A stretch of DNA of 18,622 bases from an uncultured Flavobacteriales bacterium. Lineage in GTDB: Bacteria; Bacteroidota; Bacteroidia; Flavobacteriales_D; Sanyastnellaceae. Each line of letters begins with the position of its first letter. Position 1 is the stretch's first letter. Where the stretch lies: the NCBI GenBank assembly GCA_937967465.1, contig CALBSW010000153.1, positions 1-18,622 on the forward strand. Direction: 5' to 3'. Shown one piece after another: positions 7,275 through 14,772 of this stretch. The notes under the pieces were generated by a model. It ran no database searches. It was given only the letters and a program-made list of their open reading frames with translations, and was not told the DNA's origin. Both the position numbers and the translations under genes were made by a program.

Positions 7275-8318
7275 TCAGGAGTCGCTTTGCAGCCCATCCC
7301 ATCCTTGGGCGAGCAAGGCCGTTTCCATGCCGTTCCGGGTCACCAGCGTGCGCTCCTCGGCATCTTCGGTGAGGTGACCGATGATGGAGAACATGGGGTG
7401 ATTTTGGATGTCCTCGAAACGGTCCTGCGGCAAGGTGAACAGCAGCTCGTAGTCTTCGCCGCCGCTCAAGGCGCACATGGTCGGGTCAAGGTTGAACTCC
7501 CGGGCGTTGTCATACATCTTTTCGGACATCGGAATCTTGTCCTCGTAGAGCTTGACGCCACAACCGCTCTGTGCAGCGATGTGCAAGGCTTCGGAGGCCA
7601 GGCCGTCGGAGATGTCGATCATGGCGGTCGGCAGGATCTCCAGTTTGACCAGCTCTTCGATGACATCGGTCCGCGCTTCCGGCTTCAGTTGGCGCTCGAG
7701 GAGTTCCTCGTGGCCGGTCAAATCGGGTTGGGCCCCCGGCGCCTCCTTGAAGACGAGCTTCTCGCGCTCCAGAATCTGCAGGCCCATGTAGGCGCTGCCG
7801 AGTTCGCCGCTGACCAGGATCAGATCGCCCGCCTTGGCGCCGCTTCGCCGCACGACACGGTCGGGAGCCGCCTCGCCCAGCGCCGTGACGCTCAACATCA
7901 GTCCGGCCTTGGAGCTGGTGGTGTCGCCGCCGACGAGGTCCACGCCATATCGCGTGCAGGCGAGTCGAACGCCTTCATAGAGCTCCTGAACGGCCTCCAC
8001 GCTGAAGCGGTTGGACAGCGCCAGGCCCACCACAACTTGGGTCGGGGTGCCGTTCATGGCGCAGATGTCGCTGAGGTTGACCACCACAGCCTTGTACCCG
8101 AGGTGCTTGAGGGGCGAATAGGTGAGGTCGAAATGAATGCCTTCGCACAGCAGGTCGGTGCTGACGAGGGTCTGCATGCCCGACTTGGGTTGGAGCACAG
8201 CGGCATCGTCTCCGACCCCGAGGACCGTGCCCTCTTGTTTGGTTTCGAGCTTTTTCGTGAGTTCGGCAATGAGTCCGAATTCCCCGATGGCTCCGATTTC
8301 CGTGCGTTCCGCGTCCAT
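7275..8318 (-). CDS. thiL: thiamine-monophosphate kinase
   Basis: ThiL phosphorylates thiamine monophosphate with ATP to give the cofactor thiamine diphosphate, the last step of thiamine synthesis. The 347-residue protein shows the PurM-like ATP-binding pattern: VGDDAAV at 35-41, STDLLCEGIHF at 53-63, NLSDICAMNG at 81-90 and GGDTT at 130-134. A later ISDGL motif precedes SEALHIAAQSG, and the C-terminal LSGGEDYELLFTL is also present. These are the metal and nucleotide ligands of the family and all are intact. It is followed by a 117-base gap containing the suf promoter candidate, so it is probably transcribed separately. It diverges from the MbnP-like gene across 59 bases. Confidence 0.95.
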   Translation of the reverse strand: MDAERTEIGAIGEFGLIAELTKKLETKQEGTVLGVGDDAAVLQPKSGMQTLVSTDLLCEGIHFDLTYSPLKHLGYKAVVVNLSDICAMNGTPTQVVVGLALSNRFSVEAVQELYEGVRLACTRYGVDLVGGDTTSSKAGLMLSVTALGEAAPDRVVRRSGAKAGDLILVSGELGSAYMGLQILEREKLVFKEAPGAQPDLTGHEELLERQLKPEARTDVIEELVKLEILPTAMIDISDGLASEALHIAAQSGCGVKLYEDKIPMSEKMYDNAREFNLDPTMCALSGGEDYELLFTLPQDRFEDIQNHPMFSIIGHLTEDAEERTLVTRNGMETALLAQGWDGLQSDS

Positions 8319-8322
8319 GGCG

Positions 8323-8330
8323 CAAAACTA
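8323..8330 (-). promoter_or_regulatory. candidate thiL -7 box placed 4 bases before the ATG
   Basis: The minus strand reads TAGTTTTG, an exact TAnnTTTG match, followed by only CGCC before the thiL ATG at 8318. If used, transcription would begin at or within a base or two of the start codon, giving a leaderless mRNA. No convincing -33 element is visible, so this rests on the -7 match and its intergenic position. Confidence 0.35.
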
Positions 8331-8377
8331 GCCTTCGGAAAAGTCTTATCTTGTTGTGTCTTCAAGACTGCAACGCC

Positions 8378-9334
8378 ATGCGTCATTTTCTCCTCCTCCT
8401 CGCGATCTGCACCACTGGAATGGTGGGCGCGCAGACGTCTGTTGCCCTTCGCATTGACCACAAAGCGGGTCAAGCGGAATTCGACAACGCGGGACCGTGG
8501 ACGACCCCGCTGGGCGAAGTGGTGTTCATCGACCGGTTGGAATACTACTTGAGCATGTTCACCCTCGTGCACGACGGTGGGCAGGAAACGGCCATCGATG
8601 GGGCCTATGTCCTCGCAGACGGCTTCGTGGATGAGCTTCACGCCCTCGGTGAAGTGGACGGGGTCGAGAACGTGGAAGCACTGAAATTCTTCGTGGGCAT
8701 TGACCCGGACAACAACCACGCGGACCCGGCGGCATGGCCGGCGGATCACCCGCTCGCGCCCCAAGTGCCGAGCATGCATTGGGGTTGGGCTTCCGGCTAC
8801 CGTTTCGTGGCGTTGGAAGGCGGTGCAGGGGCGGATGGTGACGTGGCCCACGAAATCCATGCTCTGGGCGACGACAACCATTTCCCAGGCGAGATGGAGG
8901 TCTTGGCGACCATCGAGAATGGGGTGCTGGTGCTGGACGTTGAAGCGGACATTTTCGGATTCTACAACCTGCTTTCCGTAGGAGAAGGACTCATCAACCA
9001 CGGCGAGAACGAAGAGGCCATCTTGGTCTGCAACAATCTCGCAGGTGAGGTTTTCCGCCTGCCTGGCGCAGCTGGCGTCCAGGAGGATGCGCAGCGCGGT
9101 CTGGACTTTGTGTTGATTCCCATGGAAGGCGGTGCCGAGATTCGATTCGAGGCGCCACTCGAGGTTCCCGCCGAGGTGGTGTTGCTGGATGTGCTCGGCC
9201 GGCCTGTCCAACGGTTGGACGTGGCTGCAGGGGTTCGGCGCCACCGCATTGCGGATGTCCGCCCCGGAGCATTCCTGATGTCCATTGAGACGGCCCACGA
9301 TCGCTCCACGCGGCGTTGGGTGCAGGGCCGATGA
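8378..9334 (+). CDS. secreted MbnP-family protein with T9SS type A sorting domain
   Basis: MbnP-like proteins are extracytoplasmic proteins linked to copper; the name comes from the partner of the di-heme MbnH in methanobactin loci. From the ATG at 8378 the product is 318 residues. The signal peptide spans roughly residues 1-18, with a likely cut in VGAQT. The MbnP core includes VFIDRLEYYLS (residues 50-60) and the Trp-rich signature MHWGWASGYRF (133-143) after a DPDNNHADP stretch. The last ~60 residues read like a type A T9SS domain: VVLLDVLGRPVQRLD, then DVRPGAFLMSI and RRWVQGR at the end. So it is probably moved across the outer membrane and surface-attached or released. No MbnH gene is visible. 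Copper binding and any Trp modification are inferred from the family. An in-frame TTG at 8351 would spoil the signal peptide and is rejected. Confidence 0.78.
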   Translation: MRHFLLLLAICTTGMVGAQTSVALRIDHKAGQAEFDNAGPWTTPLGEVVFIDRLEYYLSMFTLVHDGGQETAIDGAYVLADGFVDELHALGEVDGVENVEALKFFVGIDPDNNHADPAAWPADHPLAPQVPSMHWGWASGYRFVALEGGAGADGDVAHEIHALGDDNHFPGEMEVLATIENGVLVLDVEADIFGFYNLLSVGEGLINHGENEEAILVCNNLAGEVFRLPGAAGVQEDAQRGLDFVLIPMEGGAEIRFEAPLEVPAEVVLLDVLGRPVQRLDVAAGVRRHRIADVRPGAFLMSIETAHDRSTRRWVQGR

Positions 9335-9344
9335 CGTTGATGCC

Positions 9345-11150
9345 CTACTGATCTTCTGCTGCCCACGCCCGAATGGCTTGGGCCACTTTGAGGTTGACCA
9401 CCTTGAGCAACGCCCCCTCCCCAGCGGCCTTGATGGCATCCACCGTGCCGAACGCGGTCATGAGTTTGTGGCGGGTGGCGGGCCCGACGCCTGGAATGTC
9501 ATCGAGTGCACTGTGGAGGGCAGCGGAGCTCCGGCGCTTGCGGTGGTGGGACAGGGAGAAGCGGTGCGCTTCGTCCCGCATGCGTTGAATGAGCTTCAGG
9601 GATTCGGACCGCTTGTCGAGGTGCAGCGGAATGCTGTCCCCCGGGAAATACAGCTCTTCCAGCCGTTTGGCGATGCCGATGATGGCGACCTGCCCCATGA
9701 GGCCCAGCCCTTCGAGGGCGGCGACAGCGCTGGACAGCTGGCCTTTTCCGCCGTCCACGATGATGAGCTGGGGCAGGGACAACCCTTCGTCGCGGAGCCG
9801 CTTGTAACGGCGGTGCACCACCTCGGCCATCGAGGCGAAATCGTCCGGCCCCTCAACGGTTTTGATGTTGAATTTCCGGTAGTCTGACTTGGAGGGCTTG
9901 GCCCGCTTGAAGACGACACAAGCCGAGGCGGGATGGGTGCCTTGGATGTTGGAGTTGTCGAAGCACTCGATGTGGACGGGCAACTCCTTCAGGTGAAGGT
10001 CCTTTTGCAGCGTCTCCATGATCCGGTTCTGCGCGGCTTCGGGGTCGACTTGCTCCTGCTGCTTACGGCGGTCGAGCATGGTGTATTTGGCATTGCGCTC
10101 GGACAATTCGATGAGCCGCTTCTTGTCACCGCGCTGCGGAACGTGCCATTTGACCTCTTCCACAATGGGCCGGACCGGGATGCTCGTGTAGATCTCCGGA
10201 CTGTGCAATTGGGCGCGCCGCCGGAATTCGAGGATGCCGTATTCCAGCAATTCCTGGTCGCTTTCGTCGAGGCGCTTCCGGAGTTCGATGGTTTGGCCAT
10301 GGACGATGCCCCCATTCATGATTTTGATAAAGTTGACATAGCCGGAAGTGGGGTCGCTCACCACGCTGTATACCTCGACATCATGGATGCTCGGGTGCAC
10401 CACCGTGCTCTTCGCCTGGAATTTCTCCAAGGCCTGCTTGTTGCGCTTGTGCCGCTCGGCGTCCTCAAAGGCGAAGGAGGCCGCAGCGGCTTTCATGGCT
10501 TTGGCCTGCTCGCGGATGAGGTCCTTGATGTTGCCGCGGAGGATGGTCCGGATGGCTTCAATGCCGGCATCGTAGTCGGCTTGACTTTGCTTGCCGACAC
10601 AGGGGGCGAGGCAGTTGCCCATGTCGTATTCGAGGCAGGTGCGGAATTTGCCCGCGTCGATGTTCTTTTCGCTCAAGTCGTACTTGCACGTGCGCACCGG
10701 GTGCAGCTTGCGCACGATGTCCAGCACGGCGTGCATGGTCTTCACGGAAGTGTAGGGGCCGAAATATTCCGAGCCATTCCGGATGACTTGGCGCGTCGCA
10801 TGCACACGGGGGAACCGCTCCTTCCGGATGACGATGGACGGGTACGTCTTGTCGTCCTTGAGTTCGATGTTGAACCGGGGCTGGTGCTCCTTGATGAGGT
10901 TGTTCTCGAGGAGGAGGGCGTCGACTTCCGTCTCGACCACGATGAACCGGATGTCGGCGATGCGCTGGACGAGCAGCCGCGTCTTGCCGTTCTCGTACGT
11001 CTTCTTGCCGAAGTAGCTGGCCACGCGCTTTTTGAGGCTCTTCGCCTTGCCGATGTACAAGAGCGTGCCCTCCGCATCGTAATGCTGGTACACGCCCGGC
11101 TTGTCAGGCAGGCGTTGCAGGATGCGTCGGATGTGCGGTGAGGCTTCCAC
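9345..11150 (-). CDS. uvrC: UvrC, excinuclease ABC subunit C
   Basis: UvrC makes both incisions in nucleotide excision repair after UvrAB damage recognition. The 601 residues contain the GIY-YIG nuclease (GVY at 19-21, YIG at 32-34, Arg42, Glu82) and a cysteine cluster Cys155/172/180/184. A UVR helical segment lies near 206-241, followed by the RNase H-like endonuclease (Asp398 in CFDNSN, Asp466 in IVDGG, His529 in RDEAHRF). The C-terminal helix-hairpin-helix includes DIPGVGPATRHKLM (551-564). The start is GTG at 11150: the frame is closed by a TAA upstream and the next Met is at residue 139, beyond the GIY-YIG domain. The four cysteines match the position where E. coli UvrC holds a [4Fe-4S] cluster. 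It converges on the MbnP-like gene with 10 bases between stops. Confidence 0.96.
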   Translation of the reverse strand: MEASPHIRRILQRLPDKPGVYQHYDAEGTLLYIGKAKSLKKRVASYFGKKTYENGKTRLLVQRIADIRFIVVETEVDALLLENNLIKEHQPRFNIELKDDKTYPSIVIRKERFPRVHATRQVIRNGSEYFGPYTSVKTMHAVLDIVRKLHPVRTCKYDLSEKNIDAGKFRTCLEYDMGNCLAPCVGKQSQADYDAGIEAIRTILRGNIKDLIREQAKAMKAAAASFAFEDAERHKRNKQALEKFQAKSTVVHPSIHDVEVYSVVSDPTSGYVNFIKIMNGGIVHGQTIELRKRLDESDQELLEYGILEFRRRAQLHSPEIYTSIPVRPIVEEVKWHVPQRGDKKRLIELSERNAKYTMLDRRKQQEQVDPEAAQNRIMETLQKDLHLKELPVHIECFDNSNIQGTHPASACVVFKRAKPSKSDYRKFNIKTVEGPDDFASMAEVVHRRYKRLRDEGLSLPQLIIVDGGKGQLSSAVAALEGLGLMGQVAIIGIAKRLEELYFPGDSIPLHLDKRSESLKLIQRMRDEAHRFSLSHHRKRRSSAALHSALDDIPGVGPATRHKLMTAFGTVDAIKAAGEGALLKVVNLKVAQAIRAWAAEDQ

Positions 11151-11175
11151 TTCAGCGGCGTCGTGAGGGGGAAGT

Positions 11176-11183
11176 TACCTTCG
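11176..11183 (+). promoter_or_regulatory. candidate -7 box 6 bases before the epimerase/dehydratase ATG
   Basis: The plus strand reads TACCTTCG, one mismatch from TAnnTTTG, followed by GCGGCC and the ATG at 11190. It lies in the 39-base divergent gap with uvrC. No -33 element is seen. The spacing would give a leaderless or nearly leaderless transcript, as proposed for thiL. Confidence 0.25.
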
Positions 11184-11189
11184 GCGGCC

Positions 11190-12263
11190 ATGATGCAACC
11201 GACTCCGGGCCACGGCCCTTCCCGCGAACTGGTGACCGGCGCCACCGGATTGGTCGGCATGGAGCGCCTGGCATGGCGAATGGAGCGGGGTTGGCCGACT
11301 GTGGCTTTGCGCCGCAAAAGCAGCGATGTGGACCGGGTGGAACGCGGGTTGCGGGAGCGCTTGGGCGACCGTTTTGACGCGGCGTGGGCAGGCCTCGAAT
11401 GGCGGGAAGCCGATGTGGACGACGTCTGGGCCTTGGAGGAGGCCATGCAAGGGTGCCATCGGGTGTTCCACGCTGCGGGCCGGGTCAGCTTTCGGCCAGG
11501 CGATGAGGCGGCCTTGAAGGCCGTCAACCAGTTGGGCACGGCCAATGTGGTGCATGCGGCGTTGGCCGCGGGCGTGCAGCGGCTGGTGCACATCAGTTCC
11601 GTGGCGGCCCTCGGGCGGGCAGCCATCGATCCGGAGACGGGGGCATTCCTGCCGGTGAGCGAGCAGTCAGATTGGGCAGAAGGCGCAGGAGCCTCTCCCT
11701 ATGGCATCAGCAAGCACGCGGCCGAAATGGAAGTGTGGCGCGGCGAGGCCGAGGGCCTGTCCGTGTTGGTGGTGAATCCCACGGTGATCCTGGGGGACGC
11801 CCGTTATGCGGAAAGCTCAGGCATGATTTTTCAGCGCGCCGCCAAGGGCAGCCGCTACTTTCCGATCGGGGGCAATGGGTTTGTCGGCGTCGCGGATGTG
11901 GTGGCCTCGGTGGCGGCCTTGGATGACGCTGCGGATCAAGGGCGTGAGGGCATTCTCGGAGAGCGGTTCGTCGTGTCCGCAGAAGACGTGTTGCACCGCG
12001 ACGTGATGACTTGGGCGGCAGAGGGCCTCGGGGCCGCGCCGCCTTCGCGTCCCTTGACCGGGTGGATGCTGGCGTTGGCATGGCGGGCGGCCAGGGTGGT
12101 CAGTGTGCTGACCAGGCGGCCTGCAGTGTTGACCCGGGATCTGGCCGAGAACACCCAAAAGGTGCACCGGTATGACACCTCCAAATTGCAATCGGTCTTG
12201 CCGGACTTCCGGTTCACCCCCATCCAGGAGGTGATTCGGGAAGCGACGCGCATGGTGCGCTGA
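11190..12263 (+). CDS. NAD(P)-dependent epimerase/dehydratase (extended SDR)
   Basis: This 357-residue extended short-chain dehydrogenase/reductase has the Rossmann nucleotide loop TGATGLVG at residues 16-23 and the active-site Ser region HISSVAALG at 134-142. The catalytic pair is in YGISK (Tyr171, Lys175), and VVNPTVILGD at 194-203 is typical of the WcaG/dihydroflavonol reductase-like group. The substrate cannot be read from sequence. The start at 11190 (tandem ATGs) is preferred over a GTG at 11163 because it leaves a short N-terminus before the first beta strand and lies just after a promoter-like box. It converges on the DUF4296 lipoprotein gene with only 3 bases between stop codons. As I recall, SDRs of this kind often neighbour DUF4296 and pyrC in Bacteroidota; the biological link is unknown. 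Confidence 0.85.
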   Translation: MMQPTPGHGPSRELVTGATGLVGMERLAWRMERGWPTVALRRKSSDVDRVERGLRERLGDRFDAAWAGLEWREADVDDVWALEEAMQGCHRVFHAAGRVSFRPGDEAALKAVNQLGTANVVHAALAAGVQRLVHISSVAALGRAAIDPETGAFLPVSEQSDWAEGAGASPYGISKHAAEMEVWRGEAEGLSVLVVNPTVILGDARYAESSGMIFQRAAKGSRYFPIGGNGFVGVADVVASVAALDDAADQGREGILGERFVVSAEDVLHRDVMTWAAEGLGAAPPSRPLTGWMLALAWRAARVVSVLTRRPAVLTRDLAENTQKVHRYDTSKLQSVLPDFRFTPIQEVIREATRMVR

Positions 12264-12266
12264 GGC

Positions 12267-12635
12267 TCAGTTCCACTGGCTGTTCAGCGCCATGGAGTCC
12301 AACTGGGCCTGCACGTCTTTCAGCAGAACAGGCAGTGCTTCTGGTTGGCTGTACCACCATTCGTAGGTGGCGGTGAAGGCCGAGTCTGTGACACCCGCCG
12401 CTTCGAGGATCTGGGCGCGGTGCATCGCGCGGGTCCGGTCCCGGTCGCCCTTGAGCATGTGTTGTCGGTGGGCCGCTTCGAGCAGTTGGATTTCCGCATG
12501 CAGGGCAATGAACGCTTCGCGCTCAACGAAGGCGTCCGGTTTGGGCGGCACGTCGCGTTGCGCGCGCGGATCGCATCCGGTGAGGATGAGCCCGCCCCAT
12601 GCGAGCCAACAGCCGAGGACGCGCCCAGAGATCAT
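12267..12635 (-). CDS. DUF4296-type lipoprotein
   Basis: From the ATG at 12635 the product is 122 residues with a lipoprotein signal: a hydrophobic stretch LAWGGLILTG followed by Cys21 (lipobox LTGC). It is probably lipid-anchored at the cell envelope. The mature part matches the DUF4296 pattern: FIALHAEIQLLEAAHRQ, then a RAQILEAAGVTDSAFTATY segment, a WWYSQPEALPVLLKDVQ helix, and the end QLDSMALNSQWN. Function is unknown. The start overlaps the pyrC stop by four bases (ATGA), which strongly supports this start over longer frames that overlap pyrC in a non-coding phase. Position directly after dihydroorotase is a recurrent arrangement in Bacteroidota, as I recall. Confidence 0.8.
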   Translation of the reverse strand: MISGRVLGCWLAWGGLILTGCDPRAQRDVPPKPDAFVEREAFIALHAEIQLLEAAHRQHMLKGDRDRTRAMHRAQILEAAGVTDSAFTATYEWWYSQPEALPVLLKDVQAQLDSMALNSQWN

Positions 12636-14011
12636 CGGGCGAATTCCAGGCGGCGTCCGGGGAGCGATTCGCCGTCGGCGGGTTCGATGACGCGTTCTCC
12701 GTCCCACACTTGGACCCCATTGACCCACGTGCCCGCCACGCGGGCCGAGAAGGTGTCGCCGGTGAAGGGCGACCAACCGCATTTGCTGAGAATGCCGGAG
12801 TCGGTGACGGTCCACGGGGAATTCGGGTCCACCAGAACGAAGTCGGCGGCATAGCCGGGACGGAGGAAACCGCGGTCGGGGATGTCGAACAGCTCAGCCA
12901 CGCGGTGTGCGGTGAGGCGTGGGATGTCGGTCAGGTCGAGCCAGCCTTGGGCGACGCCTTCGTACAGGGCGACCAGGGCGTGTTGGACAAGGGGTCCACC
13001 AGAGGGCGCCTTCCAATAGTGGTTGGCCTTTTCGGCGACCGTGTGGGGAGCGTGGTCGGTGGCGAGGACGTCGATGGCGCCACCGGGCTTGAGGGCGGCG
13101 CGGATGGCGGCCCGGTCCTCGGCGGTCTTGACCGCAGGGTTCCACTTGATGCGCGTCCCGCGTTCGGCATAGTCGGCATCCGTGAACCACAGGTGGTGGG
13201 TGCAGGCTTCGGCCGTGACGCGCTTTTCCGAAAGGGGCTTGCTGCCGTCAAACAGGCCGAGCTCCTTGGCCGTCGAGATGTGCAGGACGTGCAGCCGCGC
13301 CCCGGTTCGGGTGGCGAGTTCGACGGCGCGGGAAGAGCTGCGATAGCAAGCCTCGGCGCTGCGGATGATGGGGTGTTGTCCAATGGGCACCTCATCGCCG
13401 AATTGGGCTTTGGCGGCCGCGGCGTTGGCCCGGATGGTCGCCTCGTCCTCGCAGTGGGTGGCGATCAGCATGGGGCACTCCTTGAAAATGCCCTCGAGGA
13501 CGGTGGCGTCATCGACCAGCATGTCGCCGGTGGAGCTGCCCATGAAGACCTTCACTCCGCACACCCGTTTCGGGTCGGTCTTGAGCACTTCGTCGAGGTT
13601 GCCGTTGGAGGCGCCCATGAAGAAGCTGTAGTTCGCCGGACTCACCTCGGCTGCCCGGTCGTATTTGTCTTGGAGCAGGTCCTGGGTCAAGGCCTGCGGG
13701 ACCGTATTGGGCATCTCCATGAAGGTGGTGATGCCGCCCGCCACAGCAGCGCGGGATTCGGTGGCGATCTCCGCCTTGTGGGTCAATCCCGGCTCGCGGA
13801 AGTGGACTTGGTCGTCGATCATGCCAGGCAAGAGGTGAAGCCCGGTGCAGTCGTGGCGCTGTGCCTGTGCTGCGGCCTGCGAAATGCTGGGGTCAGCGCT
13901 GAGGTGGAGGTCGGGACCGACGGCGAGGATGCGGTCATCCTGAATGAGCAAGTCGGCCTTTTCGACGCGCCCTTCGTGGACGAGGGTGGCGCCGGAAAAC
14001 AGGTGGGTCAT
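12632..14011 (-). CDS. pyrC: dihydroorotase, multifunctional complex type
   Basis: Dihydroorotase interconverts carbamoyl-aspartate and dihydroorotate in de novo pyrimidine synthesis. The 459-residue amidohydrolase shows the N-terminal metal region GMIDDQVHFREPGLTHKA (63-80), carboxylated-lysine candidate Lys154 in VCGVKVFMGSSTG, His186 in LIATHCEDE, His244 in LHVLHISTAKE, and Asp319 in LATDHAPHT. The C-terminal beta region with GYAADFVLVD is complete. The usual HxH motif reads QVH here: the first His is replaced by Gln68. I recall the same DDQVHFREPG form in other Bacteroidota, so it is probably active. The annotated GT2 upstream ends 59 bases away, but its readthrough frame would overlap this start by four bases. 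It overlaps the downstream DUF4296 gene by four bases. Confidence 0.93.
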   Translation of the reverse strand: MTHLFSGATLVHEGRVEKADLLIQDDRILAVGPDLHLSADPSISQAAAQAQRHDCTGLHLLPGMIDDQVHFREPGLTHKAEIATESRAAVAGGITTFMEMPNTVPQALTQDLLQDKYDRAAEVSPANYSFFMGASNGNLDEVLKTDPKRVCGVKVFMGSSTGDMLVDDATVLEGIFKECPMLIATHCEDEATIRANAAAAKAQFGDEVPIGQHPIIRSAEACYRSSSRAVELATRTGARLHVLHISTAKELGLFDGSKPLSEKRVTAEACTHHLWFTDADYAERGTRIKWNPAVKTAEDRAAIRAALKPGGAIDVLATDHAPHTVAEKANHYWKAPSGGPLVQHALVALYEGVAQGWLDLTDIPRLTAHRVAELFDIPDRGFLRPGYAADFVLVDPNSPWTVTDSGILSKCGWSPFTGDTFSARVAGTWVNGVQVWDGERVIEPADGESLPGRRLEFAR

Positions 14012-14070
14012 GCGGTGGGTGTGGCAGGTTGGATGTAGAATCGGCGCATCTGCAGGACGCAGAGGAAGGC

Positions 14071-14751
14071 CTACCGGAAGATGTTGAGGCTCATTTTGGA
14101 CGTGCCGAATTCCCGGTCGATGAAGGTGATGGGCACTTCGGCAATGTCGAATCCGAGCTTCCGCGCATTGTATTTCATCTCAATCTGGAAGGCGTATCCC
14201 ACGAAGTGGATGTGGTCCAGTCGGATGGTTCGCAGGGTCTCCGCCCGGTAACATTTGAACCCTGCTGTAGGGTCTTTGACGCCGAGACCGAGCACGGTGT
14301 TGACATAGAGGGATGCGCCGTAGCTCATGGCGATGCGGTGCCACGGCCAATTGGAGACCCCGCCCCCCTTGGTGTATCGCGATCCCACCGCCACGCCTGC
14401 GCCGTCCATGCAGGCTTCCCGCAGGCGCTCGAGGTCCTTGGGGTTGTGGCTGAAATCGGCGTCCATCTCAAAGAGGTAGTCGTACCCTTTGGCGAGCCCC
14501 CATTTGAATCCGGCGATGTAGGCCGTGCCCAGTCCGAGCTTGCCGGAACGCTCCAGCAGGTGAATCCGCCCCGGGTGGTTGTCCTGTGCTTCTCGCACCA
14601 AGTCTGCCGTCCCATCGGGAGACCCGTCATCGACCACCAGCACATGGAACGGCTCGCCGCGCTGGGGAACCAGGCCCATCACGGTATCGAGCATCCGGAC
14701 GATGTTCTCCTTTTCGTTGTAGGTGGGGATGATGACGAGGCTGTCGGACAC
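14071..14751 (-). CDS. polyprenol-phosphate mannosyltransferase-like GT2, apparently truncated by an in-frame TAG
   Basis: This GT2 enzyme resembles dolichol/polyprenol monophosphate mannose synthases, which load a sugar onto a lipid phosphate carrier at the cytoplasmic membrane face. The 226 residues contain IIPTYNEKENI (7-17), DDGSPDGT (41-48), the DxD-type motif DADFSHNP (97-104), DPTAGFKCYR (160-169) and the terminal REFGTSKMSLNIFR. The start is GTG at 14751; a TAA closes the frame upstream and no ATG is available. The frame stops at TAG (14071-14073) exactly where homologs continue with a Glu-Ala rich helix. Beyond it the same frame runs 20 codons (AFLCVLQMRR and on) to a TGA at 14008-14010 that overlaps the pyrC ATG. 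The full-length version would be about 247 residues. It may be a real nonsense mutation, a sequencing error or a tolerated truncation. The sugar donor is inferred. Confidence 0.85.
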   Translation of the reverse strand: MSDSLVIIPTYNEKENIVRMLDTVMGLVPQRGEPFHVLVVDDGSPDGTADLVREAQDNHPGRIHLLERSGKLGLGTAYIAGFKWGLAKGYDYLFEMDADFSHNPKDLERLREACMDGAGVAVGSRYTKGGGVSNWPWHRIAMSYGASLYVNTVLGLGVKDPTAGFKCYRAETLRTIRLDHIHFVGYAFQIEMKYNARKLGFDIAEVPITFIDREFGTSKMSLNIFR

Positions 14752-14772
14752 GTGGCAGGGGCGTTGCTTGGA

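Noticed and set aside
8347..8353. TATCTTG as a -7 box for the MbnP-like gene
   Set aside because: It lacks one T of the TTTG core and there is no -33 element, so it is too weak to annotate.
12261..12269. TGAG-G-CTCA dyad across the two converging stop codons
   Set aside because: It arises simply from two opposed TGA stops three bases apart; no regulatory meaning is needed.
12599..14038. 479-codon plus-strand open frame opposite pyrC
   Set aside because: Shadow of dihydroorotase, which has all expected blocks on the minus strand; no recognisable domain in the shadow.
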